Below are positions 6,550 through 15,197 of a DNA stretch of 16,074 bases, in pieces (within the stretch, counting starts at the first letter, position 1; every line of letters starts with the position of its first letter). The position numbers and the translations under genes were made by a program. The DNA comes from Promethearchaeota archaeon (lineage in GTDB: Archaea; Asgardarchaeota; Lokiarchaeia; Sigynarchaeales; SOKP01), in the NCBI GenBank assembly GCA_014730295.1, contig WJIN01000148.1, forward strand, positions 1 through 16,074, read 5' to 3'. The notes under the pieces are model-generated. The model was not told the origin of the DNA. It was given only the letters and a program-made list of their open reading frames with translations, and did no database searches.

Positions 6550-9291
6550 TTAGTAAAGTGTTTCAATATTAGAATCCCCAATAAATTTTTCCATGTCAAT
6601 GCTTACATTATCTTTTGAAACAACAATAAGACTGACTGGAATCTTATACTCTCTTGCTTGTTCTACTAAAGGACGAAAATCTTTATCACCACTACCGATA
6701 TAAAAATGGGATATTTGATTTTTATACATTTCTATATATTTCCCAGAGTATGCAGAGAGAGTAGCATCAACATCAACTTGTTCACGGCTTTTTTTATCTT
6801 TATACCATCTTTCTATAAAATATTGGTGAAATTGATCTTGAGGAATTGGACTAAGATATTTTGTCAAATAAGCAGAAACGAAAAAATTAGCGAGGAATAG
6901 TTCTTTATTGAGATAACGTTTCTTTATCCTCTTAATTGGAGTATCATCTTCAGGTAATATTTTATAGGGAAACTTATCATTATAACTGTGCATCAAATTA
7001 TTAACATCAATTGCGAAAAGAGGAAATTGCTTTCCCTCAAATAATAAATTTGACTTTTTCTTGTCCTTCTTACGTTTTTTGACATATTGATTCAATTTCT
7101 TAAAAACTTTGTTAAATCGTTTAGTTCCCTCATTTAAATCATTCCACTCTTTGATCCGATTTTTGATACTATCAATAATACTTTGTGTTTCAATAAGTAT
7201 GGGATTATAATTGAAAGATATAAGATCAGGCTGCATTCCTCTACTACTTTTAATCAGTTTTATGGTGTTTTGTACACTTTTTATAGTATTCTGTAAAAAT
7301 CGATTTGATTGAATAGGAAAATTATCGTCTGATCTTTCCAATTTCTCTATTAAATCCAAAATTTCTTGATCAGTAGTCTTTAGATTAAATGTTTGAACTT
7401 TGAAATAATTAAGATAATAGAATGACTTTCTATATTGCTCTATTTTAGCAACTAATTTTCCTAGGTGATCTTCAATGATATCCATTTTATCTTCATCTTC
7501 TGAATAATTTATATCTTCATTTTTAACCCTAGAAACGCAATGTATTGGCTCTTCACTCGATTCAGAAGTATTAATTTCTTTAAGTTGCTCAAGATTATGA
7601 AGTTTGAAGAACTGATTATCAATTTTAAGAATATCTTCTTGAACGATAATCTTTACAATCCAATAAGGTATTGGACGGGTTAAAAACTTCTCTTCACTTA
7701 TTTTTATGGTATTAAAATCTATATGGAATTCTTGAGGTTCCTGCTCCAATTCCTTTTTCTGCTCGTCTTCAACTTTTTCTAAATCTTTTTCCAGTTCTTC
7801 TTGATCAATAATCTCCCCTTCAGCATCCGTTGCTCCTATGAAGTCGTACTTAATTTCTCTATCTAAAGTTTTGTCTATTTTTACTATTTCGTTAATAATA
7901 TTTTGCCTAAGTTCTATCGCTATTTCGACTATTTCTCTCCATTCAGCATCCTCAATCTCTTTGTGGGGATGGATAAGTTTGATCAACCCACATATAGTAT
8001 TGTATAAAGCTTTCTTATCTCTTAAAGATAATCCGCGCTCATTCCCATTCTTGTCTATTTTGAAGAAGTTTATTTTATGATCAATAAGAAAAGAAACATG
8101 TTCTCTTCGAAATTTATGCAAGATCTGACCAAAATAGTTTCCGATTAATCCTAAGTTTTTATTGATATGAACATCTGAAATACGTGGAATATCCCATCCG
8201 TGAATGAAAAGATGAATTCTATCGAGAAATGCTGAATCGTACATATATTTAGGCAGAACTTTTAAAAATTCCTCATCCTTAGGTTGAGTTCTATTATCTT
8301 TATGTACAAAATCAATATTACCTTGAAAAACTAAACTCACTTCAGTTCTAGCTTCCATATCCCCTCTTTCAATCTGATTAGAAGCCATAACTTGCTGCAA
8401 CTTTGGAATAATTTGATTAAGTTTGGGATTATTCTTATTTATCTCATCAAAACAAATAATATCTTTTTTAAATATGATTCCTATTTGTTTATTACTTTGA
8501 TTATAGATGAGTTTAGCTGGTGAGATTTCTCCTCCCACTAAAATTCTACAATACTCAGAAATATTTTCAAAAATATAAGATTTCCCCGTTCCGGGGGGTC
8601 CCAATTCTAATAAATTGGTAAATGGCTGTACAAATGGAATTAATCTACATAGATACAATAATTTTTGTTTATGAGTTAGTGCTTCGGGTTTTAATCCAAT
8701 TGAGCGTATTAAAAAATTAATCCATTCTGCTGTGATAAAATTTTGACGATTTTCTATATATCGCTTGAAAATAACGTTAGTCATTTGATAACCTTCAAAA
8801 TCATTCATGTTCAATGATGCTAGATCTCCATGTTTTACATATTGAAAGTTTGCCTTTCCCCATAATCCTCCTTTTAATAATTCTTGGTAACCCGAAGGTA
8901 AAACTAAATCTTTATTAACTGTAGCTCTTTCATCTATTACAGATATATCCGTATAATATTTTCCTCTCCTTAAATCACAATATACATCAAAATGATCAAT
9001 TATTTCTACAGATCCTAAGTCAAGTGCGATTGATTTAATCGCTTCCTTTTCTTTCTTTTCAAAGAAACTCTTTTTGACTTGATCTACTATAAAACTTATC
9101 GCATCATCGGGTAGCATACCATTTTGATCCGCATGAAGGCTTATTAAGTATTCTGAAACATAAGTAGGAAAACGTTCGAGTTCAGGTATGCTACATGCAT
9201 AATGCTTCCTTACGACCTTATTACGGAAAGTTTCACTGCACTTTTTATCTAACTTATCTAATGGTGGTAATTTACTTATAATTATAATCAC
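6550..9291 (-). CDS. BrxL-like AAA+ protein fused to a C-terminal NYN/PIN-like nuclease domain
   Basis: A 913-aa protein. Residues 1 to about 400 follow the BREX protein BrxL closely: an N-terminal region beginning LDKKCSETFRNKVVRK, then GGLWG (141-145), AEWINFLIRSIGL (188-200), LLYLCRLIPFV, ELGPPGTGKS (Walker A 231-238), ICFDE (Walker B D282, E283), VFQGNID (N325) and FLDRIHLFIHGWDIPR (355-370). BrxL is a DNA-binding, MCM-like AAA+ ring of BREX phage defence that normally ends in a Lon-like domain. No Lon-like domain is visible here. Residues about 480-755 are acidic then Lys-rich linker helices. Residues 757-895 are a NYN (PIN-like) nuclease: FAIDVNN (D762), QVDVDA (D840, D842) and FYIGSGDKDFRPLV (D869, D871). 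NYN domains are metal-dependent, usually RNA-cleaving. The start is GTG, 1 nt after the Rad50-like stop and lying inside a GAGGTGAT Shine-Dalgarno-like string. The domain calls are firm; the substrate is unknown. Confidence 0.9.
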   Translation of the reverse strand: MIIIISKLPPLDKLDKKCSETFRNKVVRKHYACSIPELERFPTYVSEYLISLHADQNGMLPDDAISFIVDQVKKSFFEKKEKEAIKSIALDLGSVEIIDHFDVYCDLRRGKYYTDISVIDERATVNKDLVLPSGYQELLKGGLWGKANFQYVKHGDLASLNMNDFEGYQMTNVIFKRYIENRQNFITAEWINFLIRSIGLKPEALTHKQKLLYLCRLIPFVQPFTNLLELGPPGTGKSYIFENISEYCRILVGGEISPAKLIYNQSNKQIGIIFKKDIICFDEINKNNPKLNQIIPKLQQVMASNQIERGDMEARTEVSLVFQGNIDFVHKDNRTQPKDEEFLKVLPKYMYDSAFLDRIHLFIHGWDIPRISDVHINKNLGLIGNYFGQILHKFRREHVSFLIDHKINFFKIDKNGNERGLSLRDKKALYNTICGLIKLIHPHKEIEDAEWREIVEIAIELRQNIINEIVKIDKTLDREIKYDFIGATDAEGEIIDQEELEKDLEKVEDEQKKELEQEPQEFHIDFNTIKISEEKFLTRPIPYWIVKIIVQEDILKIDNQFFKLHNLEQLKEINTSESSEEPIHCVSRVKNEDINYSEDEDKMDIIEDHLGKLVAKIEQYRKSFYYLNYFKVQTFNLKTTDQEILDLIEKLERSDDNFPIQSNRFLQNTIKSVQNTIKLIKSSRGMQPDLISFNYNPILIETQSIIDSIKNRIKEWNDLNEGTKRFNKVFKKLNQYVKKRKKDKKKSNLLFEGKQFPLFAIDVNNLMHSYNDKFPYKILPEDDTPIKRIKKRYLNKELFLANFFVSAYLTKYLSPIPQDQFHQYFIERWYKDKKSREQVDVDATLSAYSGKYIEMYKNQISHFYIGSGDKDFRPLVEQAREYKIPVSLIVVSKDNVSIDMEKFIGDSNIETLY

Positions 9292-9292
9292 C

Positions 9293-12200
9293 TCATGAGG
9301 TTAAGTTTGGAACATAATGAATTTTTTGTTTTTTTATAACAGTTTCTTCCCCATTTTTGCCATCTTTCATTTTGATCTTGATATCAAAATAAATATCTTC
9401 ATTATCTATAATATACTGATTTATGCCTAATTGGATATTCTCTCTCTTCCCTGGTTTAAGGTAATAAATAAATTTAGGACGTAGATCTGCTCTCACTTGG
9501 TCTATATCGAGTTGAACTAAGTCAAGTGTTTTATTAGAATTATTTATTAGATCTAAATCTATTTGATAAAACTCTTCTTCCGCATCATAACTAATTTGTT
9601 CTACAGAAATTATCTTACTAACCTCTTCTATATCATATTCAAACGGAATTTGTTTCGAGTCTAAGGTTCTCGTAGAATATTCTTCAATTATTCTTCCATT
9701 CTCTAATTCGATTACATAATCAAAATATTTCTTAATATCTAAGAAATTACTAATTACAATTCTCTGAGCAAAAATATTCGCAATTATTCCATGAGTTAGG
9801 AAATCAATCAGAGCTGATTTTCGCTCATCATCAAAAAATCCTAATGGTTCATCTAAGAAGATAAATGATTCCTCATATTCGTCTTGTGGCATTGTGACCA
9901 TCGCAAAAGAAAGACGAATCGCTAAAGCAATTTGATCATTTGTACCTCCTGAAAATAATGTTTTTTCAACATAATCTCCCATTTTTGAATCAAAAAGCTG
10001 GATCTGGTAATCCTCGGTTATATGTGCATCTTTATATCTATCCACTGTCAAAATCGGTAAGATTTTTGTAAGATTTTCCTCAGTTTTAGGTAGAACTTTA
10101 TCTAGAATATTTTGTTGTGCTTCATCCAAAATTTCTACTGCTTTTTCTAGAATAACATATTTCTTGACAATATTTTGATATTCTTTTTCTAGGTCATTAA
10201 GATTAATATCTACTTTATTTATGATTCTCGACTTTCTGCGATGATTTTCCATTTTTTTATTTTCTTCTTTAGCAATGTTTATCTCCTTTTTTAAACCCCC
10301 ACTTTTGTCTCTTATGTTAGCCATTTTGCTCTTAAATTCTGCTAAGGAAAAATTTTTCTTAAGACCTGGAAATTTATTTCTGATTGTTTGTCTCAATTTC
10401 TCTAAATTTTCTATTTGTGTTTTTCGTTCACTAATTAGTATTTCCTTTAATTTTTCATTTTCTAGAGCGTTTATATTTTTATTTGTTGTCAATCTTGAAA
10501 TATTTCTCTTGAAATTATTCCAATTGGTTTTCTTTTCTGAATTTTTGGAACTAATTTGAGTTTCCATCGAATTAATTTCATCGCGAAGGGATTTCTCTTT
10601 ATTTTCTTGTTCTATATTAAGAAATTTATCTGGAATTGTGTCTTTAATCTCTTTTAAAGAATTTATTTGTTTTTCTATATTTTTATTAATTTGTTCATAA
10701 TTTTGAGATTTTACTTTAATAGTTTTTTCCAATTCATTTTTCTCCTTCATTAAAATATCCTTTTCCGTTTTCTTAAAGTAATCATTTAGATCTTCCAATT
10801 GCTGTTCAATTTTACTAAATTCTTCCTTCTTTTGATCAAAATCTCTCTCAAAAACGTTCTCTTGAGACTCATACTTTTCTGGAATCTTTTTAGCAATTAA
10901 ATCTTTCTTACTAATTAGTTCCTTTATTTCTTTTTCGATAATCTCCTTCATTTCGTGCTGTCTTTTAATAAAATCCATTAATTCTCTAAATTCTTTTAAC
11001 TCAATGTTAAGCAAACTGTATTGGGCTAATTTATTATTTATCTCACTATTATTATCCCAATCAATTTCATTTAAACATATATATTCTATGTCAGAGAGTT
11101 GGATTTCTAATATATCCTCATAATCTTGAAGATCTAATGAATTTATCGGTATTCCATAACTATTTGCAATATTTTTGCATTCTTTGGAGCATTCTTGGAT
11201 TTCCCTATTCTTTTCCTTAATATCATCTTTGATTACCTCAAGTTTGTTCTTTAATTCTGTTTGATTATAATTAGCTAGATTACTTTTCTCTATAATCTCC
11301 TTAATTTGATTAGTAAGCGATTCTTTTTTATTTCTTAAATCTTGAATCTCTTTTTTTTCATGCCCATATTTTTCTTCTGTTTTATTTTCATGTAACTTTT
11401 TAAGAATCTTATTGTCCTTTTTTTTGTTATTTTCTAGAGTTCTTATTTGTTCATTTAATTTTATAATCTCGTCCTGCAATTGTCTTTTTTCTTCATTTAA
11501 TTCTTTTTCTGAACGGTTTAAATTAAAATCATTCAATTCTTTATTAATTTCACGTATTTGATTAACTAAATTAGATCTCTCTTGATTTATTCTTTTTTCA
11601 TTACGCTCATTTTCTTTTTGCTTTTTCTTTAATGCCGTATACCATTCTTGAGGAAAGTTTTCCTCATTATATGAACTAAATATACCTTTTTCTTTTAAGT
11701 AATGAGTTATAAATATCCCTATAATAATAATCGTCCCAATAATTATCAAGGGTTCAATAAGAACGGATAATAGAATTGTAGATATCAATCCAATGATGTA
11801 TAATATTAAAAATTTGAAAAATGGACCTTTTTTATCAAAAATTACCTTCTTTTTTTCCTTTAATTCCTCTATTTTATTTTTCCTTTCTACAAGGGGCTCA
11901 AGTTCCTCTCTAGTTTTTTGAATATCTCCTTCGATCCACTTAAGTCTTTCATCTAATTTCTCAATTTTGCTATTGATACCATCAATTCTACTTCGTAATT
12001 TTTCTGTATTTTGATATTTTTCTTTCTCTTTATTAATTTTTTTAATTAGAATATTGATATCTTCTATTCTTTTCCTACTTTCCTCTAATTCTTCTTCATA
12101 AACTTTTAAATTTTTCTTTAAATTACTCTTTTCCCCAACTTCTTTCTTTAAATCCTTTATTTCTTGTTCTTTAAGCTCAATTTTATGGTTTAATTCTTGT

Positions 12201-13525
12201 TTAGACTTCTCTAAATTTCTGATTTCTTCTAGTTTTTCATCAAGATCGGAAAGTTTTTCGAATTCAGTATTTTTTTCTTTCCTTATCTGAATACATTTCT
12301 TCCAAAGTTTTAACTCATTATCATAGGTAGTTAATTTGGTTTTAATTTTCCCTCGGATTGAATCCTTAACCTTGTTAATCTCAGCAGTTTTTTCTTCAAT
12401 TCTTTCTTCATACTTCTTTTTTTCAATATTCTTTTTATCAATCTTATTCTGCAATATCTGTTGGTTTTTTAGAAACTGATTCCAATCGTTAAATTTCTCC
12501 AACTCTTGATTGAGTTCTTCAACCTGTGTGGTCTTTTCTGATTTTGATTTAACATTTTTCTCAAAATTTTCTAATTTCTTTTGCGCTTCGCTTAATCTTT
12601 CTCTTAAATTTTTTAGTTCAATACTAACTTTCTCATGATCTTTCTCCAACTTTTCCAATATATTTTGAGCTTCTTCGTACTTTTTAATCCTTTTTTTATA
12701 TTGATTAACTTTTTCTAATTCACTTCGAAGAATTTGAATTTTCTTCTTAAGTTGATCTATTTCTTTATCATTTTGCTCGGATTTTTTCATTAAATTTTCA
12801 AATTCGGAAATACTGTTATTGAATTTTTGAATTTTTTCTTCAATTCTGGTATACTCTTCTCCTAAATTATCAAATTCTTTGACTTCATGCTCAATTTTCT
12901 CAATTTGAGCTTTATTTTGATGGATTATGTATAAATTCTTTAAATATTCTTTGATAACTTCTTTTTCCTTGAATTCTGATTTAAAATTTTCTCTCATTTC
13001 AGGAATTTTCTCAAGGTTTAGCAATTTATTAAGAATGTCTATCCTATCTTGTCTGGACTCATCCATAAATCCTTCTAACCCTTTTTGTTTTACAAATGCA
13101 CTATTTAATAAAATTTGGTCATCAAAACCCAGAAATTTCTCAATTTCAAGGTCTATTTCGGTAGTCTTTCCCTCAAGCGGTGCCTCTCTCTCTCCTTGAA
13201 AGTTTTTCCAAAATTCAATATCAACGGTCGTTCCTCCACCCGAAGTTTTATAGATTTTTTTCCGAATTCTCGCGGGGATATTGTTTTTTTGAAAAATTAG
13301 ATCAATCACCGCTCCATTTTTATCATGCGCAATCGCATCAATATATCCACGATTTTTTTGGACTAATAATTTTGAAGTAAGAGCAAAAAAGATTGCTTCA
13401 AATAAACTCGATTTACCGCTCTCATTTTTTCCCGTAATTAGAATATTTCCTTCAGGAGGAAAATTTAAACGACAATTCTTCAAATTCTTAAAACCATCTA
13501 CATTAAGAGAGTTTAATTTTATCAT
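9293..13525 (-). CDS. Rad50/SbcC/SMC-like ATPase with membrane hairpin in the coiled coil
   Basis: A 1410-aa protein. The N-terminal ATPase lobe has Walker A GKNESGKSS (32-40) and a Q-loop Gln in FVKQKG (Q147). Long Lys/Glu-rich coiled coils run from about 170 to 560 and from about 615 to 1130. At the apex (about 566-612, bases roughly 11690-11835) are two hydrophobic helices separated by EP, with no CxxC zinc hook. The C-terminal lobe carries the ABC signature SGGTNDQ (1192-1198), Walker B FIFLDEP (D1225, E1226), a D-loop and a VISN switch region. The last 94 residues or so (1317-1410) form an additional beta-rich module (Ig-like sandwich by pattern). Membrane-segmented SbcC-like proteins are known in bacteria (YhaN of Bacillus, beside the Mre11-like YhaO), so the form has precedent. 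It is flanked at 1 nt by the Mre11-like and BrxL-NYN genes. GGGAGAGAG precedes the ATG. It likely tethers DNA or DNA ends at the membrane. Confidence 0.9.
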   Translation of the reverse strand: MIKLNSLNVDGFKNLKNCRLNFPPEGNILITGKNESGKSSLFEAIFFALTSKLLVQKNRGYIDAIAHDKNGAVIDLIFQKNNIPARIRKKIYKTSGGGTTVDIEFWKNFQGEREAPLEGKTTEIDLEIEKFLGFDDQILLNSAFVKQKGLEGFMDESRQDRIDILNKLLNLEKIPEMRENFKSEFKEKEVIKEYLKNLYIIHQNKAQIEKIEHEVKEFDNLGEEYTRIEEKIQKFNNSISEFENLMKKSEQNDKEIDQLKKKIQILRSELEKVNQYKKRIKKYEEAQNILEKLEKDHEKVSIELKNLRERLSEAQKKLENFEKNVKSKSEKTTQVEELNQELEKFNDWNQFLKNQQILQNKIDKKNIEKKKYEERIEEKTAEINKVKDSIRGKIKTKLTTYDNELKLWKKCIQIRKEKNTEFEKLSDLDEKLEEIRNLEKSKQELNHKIELKEQEIKDLKKEVGEKSNLKKNLKVYEEELEESRKRIEDINILIKKINKEKEKYQNTEKLRSRIDGINSKIEKLDERLKWIEGDIQKTREELEPLVERKNKIEELKEKKKVIFDKKGPFFKFLILYIIGLISTILLSVLIEPLIIIGTIIIIGIFITHYLKEKGIFSSYNEENFPQEWYTALKKKQKENERNEKRINQERSNLVNQIREINKELNDFNLNRSEKELNEEKRQLQDEIIKLNEQIRTLENNKKKDNKILKKLHENKTEEKYGHEKKEIQDLRNKKESLTNQIKEIIEKSNLANYNQTELKNKLEVIKDDIKEKNREIQECSKECKNIANSYGIPINSLDLQDYEDILEIQLSDIEYICLNEIDWDNNSEINNKLAQYSLLNIELKEFRELMDFIKRQHEMKEIIEKEIKELISKKDLIAKKIPEKYESQENVFERDFDQKKEEFSKIEQQLEDLNDYFKKTEKDILMKEKNELEKTIKVKSQNYEQINKNIEKQINSLKEIKDTIPDKFLNIEQENKEKSLRDEINSMETQISSKNSEKKTNWNNFKRNISRLTTNKNINALENEKLKEILISERKTQIENLEKLRQTIRNKFPGLKKNFSLAEFKSKMANIRDKSGGLKKEINIAKEENKKMENHRRKSRIINKVDINLNDLEKEYQNIVKKYVILEKAVEILDEAQQNILDKVLPKTEENLTKILPILTVDRYKDAHITEDYQIQLFDSKMGDYVEKTLFSGGTNDQIALAIRLSFAMVTMPQDEYEESFIFLDEPLGFFDDERKSALIDFLTHGIIANIFAQRIVISNFLDIKKYFDYVIELENGRIIEEYSTRTLDSKQIPFEYDIEEVSKIISVEQISYDAEEEFYQIDLDLINNSNKTLDLVQLDIDQVRADLRPKFIYYLKPGKRENIQLGINQYIIDNEDIYFDIKIKMKDGKNGEETVIKKQKIHYVPNLTS

Positions 13526-13526
13526 T

Positions 13527-14714
13527 TTAAGCTTCTCTCTCCCAATTGTTTTTTATTAAGTCTAAACATTCTTTATACACATCATCTATATCAAATTTCA
13601 ATTCTTCTGCAATAATTTTCTGTGGTTCTGATGTTTTTTTCTTGGATATGAAATCCTCCAACTCCTCTTTTACATTTAATCCTTGAATCTCTTGGGAACT
13701 ATTGACGAATTCAATTCGATCAAAAAGTTCGAAATAATAATTTGACCGCTTTCCCATCTCGCTCCGTTGAAAAAGCTTAAGATTATGATATTTTTGCTTT
13801 TCCAATTTACCGACCAAAGTCAATCTCATGATATTATTCACAGGATCGGAATTTTTTTTTATAATATCATATATTTTATCATTAATTTCCTTCGAATTTA
13901 AACCGGAAACATCTAAATTCTCATTCTTTACATTAAATTTGGATATAGGAAAGATTTGATCAGTATCATTGATCATTCCATTTTTAATTTCTATTATTTT
14001 TATCCCATGGTATTTTTGAGTGAATAAAAAGTTATTTTTGTGAATCTGAGGACAATAGATAATGTCAAATCCACATTTTGAAATCTCTGGCACATCTGGA
14101 TAATTCCCCCCCAATAATACAGCATCGAACTCAAATCTATCTAGTTTTTTTAATAATTCAACAAATATTTTTTCAATATTTTTTTTGAAAGATGTTACGT
14201 CTGATAATAGAAACAGATTAAGGGAATCTTTATCTATTTCCAAATCAAATTCTATATCTGTTGGGTTTCTTAAAGGAGAGGTCATTGTAAATATATTAAA
14301 ACGTAGATCTCCAACAGTCATTTGCTTAATAGGCTTTTCTATACTTAACTTTACGGTATTCTCTCTAGTAAAGAGAAATTTGATATTTTTATTTTCAAAC
14401 ACATAATGCACGGGTATATCATTTGTAAACGGAAGTGGAACATCATGAGCTCCTGGTAAGATAAGGATTTTCATTCCATTATCAGCTAATTCATTCAATC
14501 CCTTTCTAACCGTTTCAATTGCTAAATTCCGGGGCTTAGAGGAACCAAATAAATTTCCTACAATAAAAATTATCTCTGGTTCAATTTCGATGCATTTTGA
14601 AACAAATCTGTTAAAAGATTCGATTTGCTTCTCTTCATACTTAAATACATCTTTCGACGACATATGCTTAAAATGATTTCCAAAATCAAAATCTGAACAC
14701 ACAATAGCTTTCAT
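13527..14714 (-). CDS. Mre11/SbcD-like calcineurin-fold protein with degenerate catalytic motifs
   Basis: A 395-aa protein from the ATG at 14714; an upstream TTG at 14747 would add 11 residues, but the family normally starts as here (MKAIVCSDFDFG). The phosphoesterase fold is recognisable, yet each visible metal-site motif is altered. DxH reads D8-F-D10. GD reads G53-N54 within IFIVGNLFGSSKP. GNHD reads G88-A-H90-D91. The late GHxH region has no such motif (VLLGGNYPDVP, around 14090-14115). A capping region and a short helical C-terminal tail (about 345-395) follow, as in Rad50-binding Mre11 proteins. Mre11 normally forms a dimeric Mn-dependent nuclease with Rad50, and here the Rad50-like gene starts 1 nt downstream. 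Probably it is a non-catalytic scaffold or regulator of that ATPase. AGGGAT lies a few bases before the ATG. It is the first gene of the operon. Confidence 0.82.
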   Translation of the reverse strand: MKAIVCSDFDFGNHFKHMSSKDVFKYEEKQIESFNRFVSKCIEIEPEIIFIVGNLFGSSKPRNLAIETVRKGLNELADNGMKILILPGAHDVPLPFTNDIPVHYVFENKNIKFLFTRENTVKLSIEKPIKQMTVGDLRFNIFTMTSPLRNPTDIEFDLEIDKDSLNLFLLSDVTSFKKNIEKIFVELLKKLDRFEFDAVLLGGNYPDVPEISKCGFDIIYCPQIHKNNFLFTQKYHGIKIIEIKNGMINDTDQIFPISKFNVKNENLDVSGLNSKEINDKIYDIIKKNSDPVNNIMRLTLVGKLEKQKYHNLKLFQRSEMGKRSNYYFELFDRIEFVNSSQEIQGLNVKEELEDFISKKKTSEPQKIIAEELKFDIDDVYKECLDLIKNNWEREA

Positions 14715-14797
14715 ACTATAATCCCTGTTGTTTAATATCTTGTTCAAAGTTGAATCTATATTATGAGGACTTTATCTCTTTTTTACCACAAACCAAC

Positions 14798-14835
14798 CTA
14801 TATACTATCTATCTTTAGACCTATATATAAAATTT
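14798..14835 (-). promoter_or_regulatory. Candidate TATA promoter(s) of the six-gene operon
   Basis: On the minus strand AAATTTTATATATAG (14835-14821) and AGTATATAGG (14807-14798) are two TATA-like elements about 85-110 bp upstream of the ATG at 14714. Either would leave a leader of roughly 60-80 nt. No comparable element lies in the 1-38 bp gaps between the downstream genes, so this is the most likely operon promoter. Confidence 0.4.
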
Positions 14836-14854
14836 AGTAACTTAACAACTCTAT

Positions 14855-14872
14855 ATATCACTCTTGTGATAT
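14855..14872. repeat. Perfect hairpin/operator-like palindrome upstream of the operon
   Basis: ATATCAC and GTGATAT form a perfect 7-bp inverted repeat around TCTT. It lies about 25-35 bp upstream of the stronger operon TATA box and between the divergent promoters, a position typical for a regulator binding site. I see no gene in the rest of 14748-15197. That stretch is AT-rich and contains a short imperfect repetition of CTACACT...TGAAG near 15035-15075. Confidence 0.35.
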
Positions 14873-15088
14873 CATTCTTATATTGAGAATTGAATAAAAA
14901 TCGGAGATCTTAAAGATTATTACTCTAATTTTATTAATTGAACTCAATATTAAAATTCAGTGAAGTTATAACCTATAAATGCTCTATTGAAAGGCTTGCA
15001 ATTAATTGTATTTAATATTCTTATTATAGAGTCTACTACACTCTTCAACTGAAGGATTTCATTCTCTACACTTGAAGATATAAGAAAA

Positions 15089-15126
15089 TTTAAATAGTGA
15101 ATCAAGCAAATTCATTTATATAAAAA
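15089..15126 (+). promoter_or_regulatory. TATA promoter element(s) for the NurA-like gene
   Basis: GAAAATTTAAATA (box TTTAAATA at 15089-15096) and TTTATATAAAAA (15115-15126) are two TATA-type elements about 70-100 bp before the ATG at 15198. A GAGAG at 15185-15189 sits 8 nt before the ATG as a probable ribosome binding site. It follows a run of nine T. Confidence 0.45.
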
Positions 15127-15197
15127 TCTTTAAACATATTCACCAAATTAATTCTCGACAATAAATGAAAAATGATTTTTTTTTGAGAGTTTAAAAC

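Noticed and set aside
6550..9291. A full BREX locus, because of the BrxL-like protein
   Set aside because: No PglX methyltransferase, PglZ, BrxC or BrxA is visible in the window, and the BrxL-like protein lacks a recognisable Lon-like domain. Only the BrxL core is shared.
11160..11200. Two cysteines in the Rad50-like coiled coil as a possible zinc hook
   Set aside because: The spacing is C-x3-C, not CxxC, and the site is at about residue 780, far from the apex formed by the membrane hairpin.
13852..13860. A run of nine A in the coding strand of the Mre11-like gene as a programmed frameshift site
   Set aside because: The reading frame continues normally with coherent protein on both sides, and no alternative-frame product is evident. 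Such runs are frequent in this AT-rich DNA.
14748..15197. CRISPR array, tRNA or small gene in the large intergenic region
   Set aside because: There are no regularly spaced repeats, no cloverleaf and no convincing open frame; only promoter-like elements, a palindrome and AT-rich sequence are seen.
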